Of a stretch of 14,006 nucleotides of DNA, positions 12,900 through 14,006 are shown piece by piece. The position numbers and the translations under genes were made by a program. Below the pieces are notes generated by a model that was not told the DNA's origin, searched no databases, and worked only from the letters and a program-made list of their open reading frames with translations. Positions within the stretch are counted from its first letter, which is position 1. Each line of letters opens with the position of its first letter. Source of the stretch: Candidatus Poribacteria bacterium (GTDB lineage Bacteria > Poribacteria > WGA-4E > GCA-2687025); contig NYZG01000137.1 of the NCBI GenBank assembly GCA_002687025.1, positions 1-14,006 on the forward strand, read 5' to 3'.

Positions 12900-13880
12900 A
12901 TGGCAGGCACGACCAAGAACAGCTCGCGACCGGTGCTAGGGATCGACATCGCGAAGAAGACCTTCGACGCAGCGCTGCTGCGAGGAGAGAAGCTAAGCGT
13001 CCGGGGTTTCGACAACAACGCCAAGGGATTCGCGAAGCTCAGTCGGTGGGTGGACGGTCAGGGCGTCGACCAGTTCCACGCCTGCATGGAGTCCACCGGC
13101 GTCTACTGGGAGCCGCTGGCCAACCATCTGCACCAGGCGCAACAACGTGTCAGCGTCGTGAATCCGCTACGCATCCATGGCTTCGCGAAGAGCGAACTGG
13201 CCAGGAACAAGACCGACCGTGAGGACGCTGCTCGCATCGCACGGTTCTGTCAGCTCCACGCGCCGTATCCCTGGCAGCCACTGCCTGCGGAGAGGCGGAA
13301 GCTACGAGACCTGACGCGGCATCTCCATGCGGTGCGGAAGGCGAGACATCAACACCGCAACAGACGCGAAGGCACACCTCCCGAGTGGCTACTGCAGTCG
13401 CTGAAGCGCACCATCGCCCACTTCGACGAGGAGATAGAGTTGCTCTGGAAGGAGATCCGAGCGCACATCGATGGGCATCCCGAACTCAAGCGTCAGCGGG
13501 AACTCCTCGAGACGGTCTCTGCGTTCGGAGAGATCACGGCCACTCTGTTGCTGGCGGAGCTGCCAGACATCGAGCGATTCGCGAGTGCTCGCCAGGTAGC
13601 GGCCTTCGCAGGCGTGACGCCCAAGCACCGGCACTCCGGATCGTCGGTGCGCGGACGGACGCAGATGTCGAAGATGGGTCAGGCGCGGATTCGACACGCG
13701 CTCTACATGCCAGCGATCGTGGCTCGTACTCACAACCCTATCGCCAGGGCTTTCGCTGACCGGCTGGAGGAGCGTGGGAAGTGTCCCATGGTCATCATCG
13801 GGGCAATCATGCGGAAGCTTCTACACATCGCCTACGGAGTGCTGAAATCCGGGAAGCCATTCGACCCGCAACACGCCTAG
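12900..13880 (+). CDS. IS110-family transposase (DEDD recombinase)
   Basis: This is a 326-residue protein, full length for the family. The N-terminal RuvC-like DEDD domain shows VLGIDIAKKTFDAAL (D16), ACMESTGVYWEPL (E64) and KSELARNKTDREDAARIA (D106, D109). A helical spacer covers about 130-200. The C-terminal Transposase_20 domain has LLETVSAFGEITATLLLAEL, FASARQVAAFAGVTPKHRHS, then SGSSVRGRTQMSKMGQARIR (246-265), which carries the conserved Ser region needed for strand exchange, and ends FDPQHA. All expected acidic residues and the serine region are present, so it looks active. Enzymes of this group recombine DNA guided by a bridge RNA encoded in the element's own non-coding end. ATG 12900 is chosen by homology-like start; the upstream GGGAG (12888-12892) is 7 nt away. 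Confidence 0.95.
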   Translation: MAGTTKNSSRPVLGIDIAKKTFDAALLRGEKLSVRGFDNNAKGFAKLSRWVDGQGVDQFHACMESTGVYWEPLANHLHQAQQRVSVVNPLRIHGFAKSELARNKTDREDAARIARFCQLHAPYPWQPLPAERRKLRDLTRHLHAVRKARHQHRNRREGTPPEWLLQSLKRTIAHFDEEIELLWKEIRAHIDGHPELKRQRELLETVSAFGEITATLLLAELPDIERFASARQVAAFAGVTPKHRHSGSSVRGRTQMSKMGQARIRHALYMPAIVARTHNPIARAFADRLEERGKCPMVIIGAIMRKLLHIAYGVLKSGKPFDPQHA

Positions 13881-14006
13881 ACACCGGAAGGGCAAGACGG
13901 TATCAGATAATCCAGGTGGCTCATGTGGGGTCCGAGGTGTAAGCGGCAATTGCCACGCTCGGACGTCGAGAGACGAGGGCCGAAAACCGCATAATCACTG
14001 GATACT
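13881..14006. other. Region downstream of IS110 with a compound hairpin
   Basis: No gene is seen to the window edge. GTCCGAG (13930-13936) pairs with CTCGGAC (13958-13964), and GGCAA/TTGCC (13945-13954) pairs inside, giving a two-part stem-loop. It may be the right end of the IS110 element, a terminator without a U-tract, or target-site structure. IS1111-type relatives carry the guide RNA on this side, so both ends should be considered. Confidence 0.4.

Larger units (their letters stand above)
12780..13904 (+). mobile_element. IS110-family insertion sequence (ends uncertain)
   Basis: The element is recognised by its intact transposase at 12900-13880. A 9-bp direct repeat GACGGTATC occurs at 12780-12788 and 13896-13904, flanking the gene, and is used here only as a provisional boundary. 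IS110 elements lack terminal inverted repeats and usually show little or no target duplication, so ends cannot be read from one copy. The left end may lie further upstream if a full bridge RNA (about 150-200 nt in studied members) is included. Confidence 0.55.

Noticed and set aside
13930..13964. Downstream hairpin as an integron attC site
   Set aside because: Lacks the GTTRRRY and RYYYAAC core sites expected at attC ends.

Overview
The window looks like a stretch of chromosome from a GC-rich bacterium. Ribosome-binding sites are of the AGGAGG type, start codons are a mix of ATG and GTG, and coding is dense on both strands. The phylum cannot be fixed from the sequence. There are no rRNA genes, no tRNA that I can see, and no CRISPR array.

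Region 1 (1-4130) reads as a phage- or plasmid-derived accessory segment. It has a small HTH/coiled-coil protein with a frameshifted gene overlapping its end (minus strand), and a 329-residue replication-initiator-like protein combining a winged helix with a four-cysteine zinc ribbon. Small unknown proteins, a second HTH/excisionase-like protein and a single-pass membrane protein follow. Three similar 13-bp palindromic units, about three helical turns apart, lie inside the replication-like gene between its two domains. That resembles an origin embedded in an initiator gene, as in lambda O.

Region 2 (4210-5621) is a lysophospholipid/glycerolipid acyltransferase-like gene. It is preceded by a tiny ORF with a strong ribosome-binding site whose stop overlaps the acyltransferase start (ATGA). 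A 0.65-kb convergent intergenic region with hairpins and short repeats follows.

Region 3 (6269-11756) is the most interesting part. A minus-strand run encodes an XPB-like superfamily 2 helicase, then an RRE (PqqD-like)-radical SAM-SPASM protein of the type that modifies ribosomal peptides, then, 6 bp further on, a conserved-looking acidic 221-residue protein of unknown function. Divergently transcribed are a plasmid pRiA4b ORF-3 family protein and an ST7/TPR-like protein. A peptide-modifying enzyme sharing a transcript with a DNA helicase, with no obvious precursor peptide, is an unusual association.

Region 4 (11757-14006) holds a palindrome-rich stretch, a probable frameshifted gene remnant, and an intact IS110-family element. 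A 12-bp perfect hairpin just upstream of its transposase could belong to a bridge RNA.

Nothing here was checked against a database. Family names rest on motifs visible in the translations.
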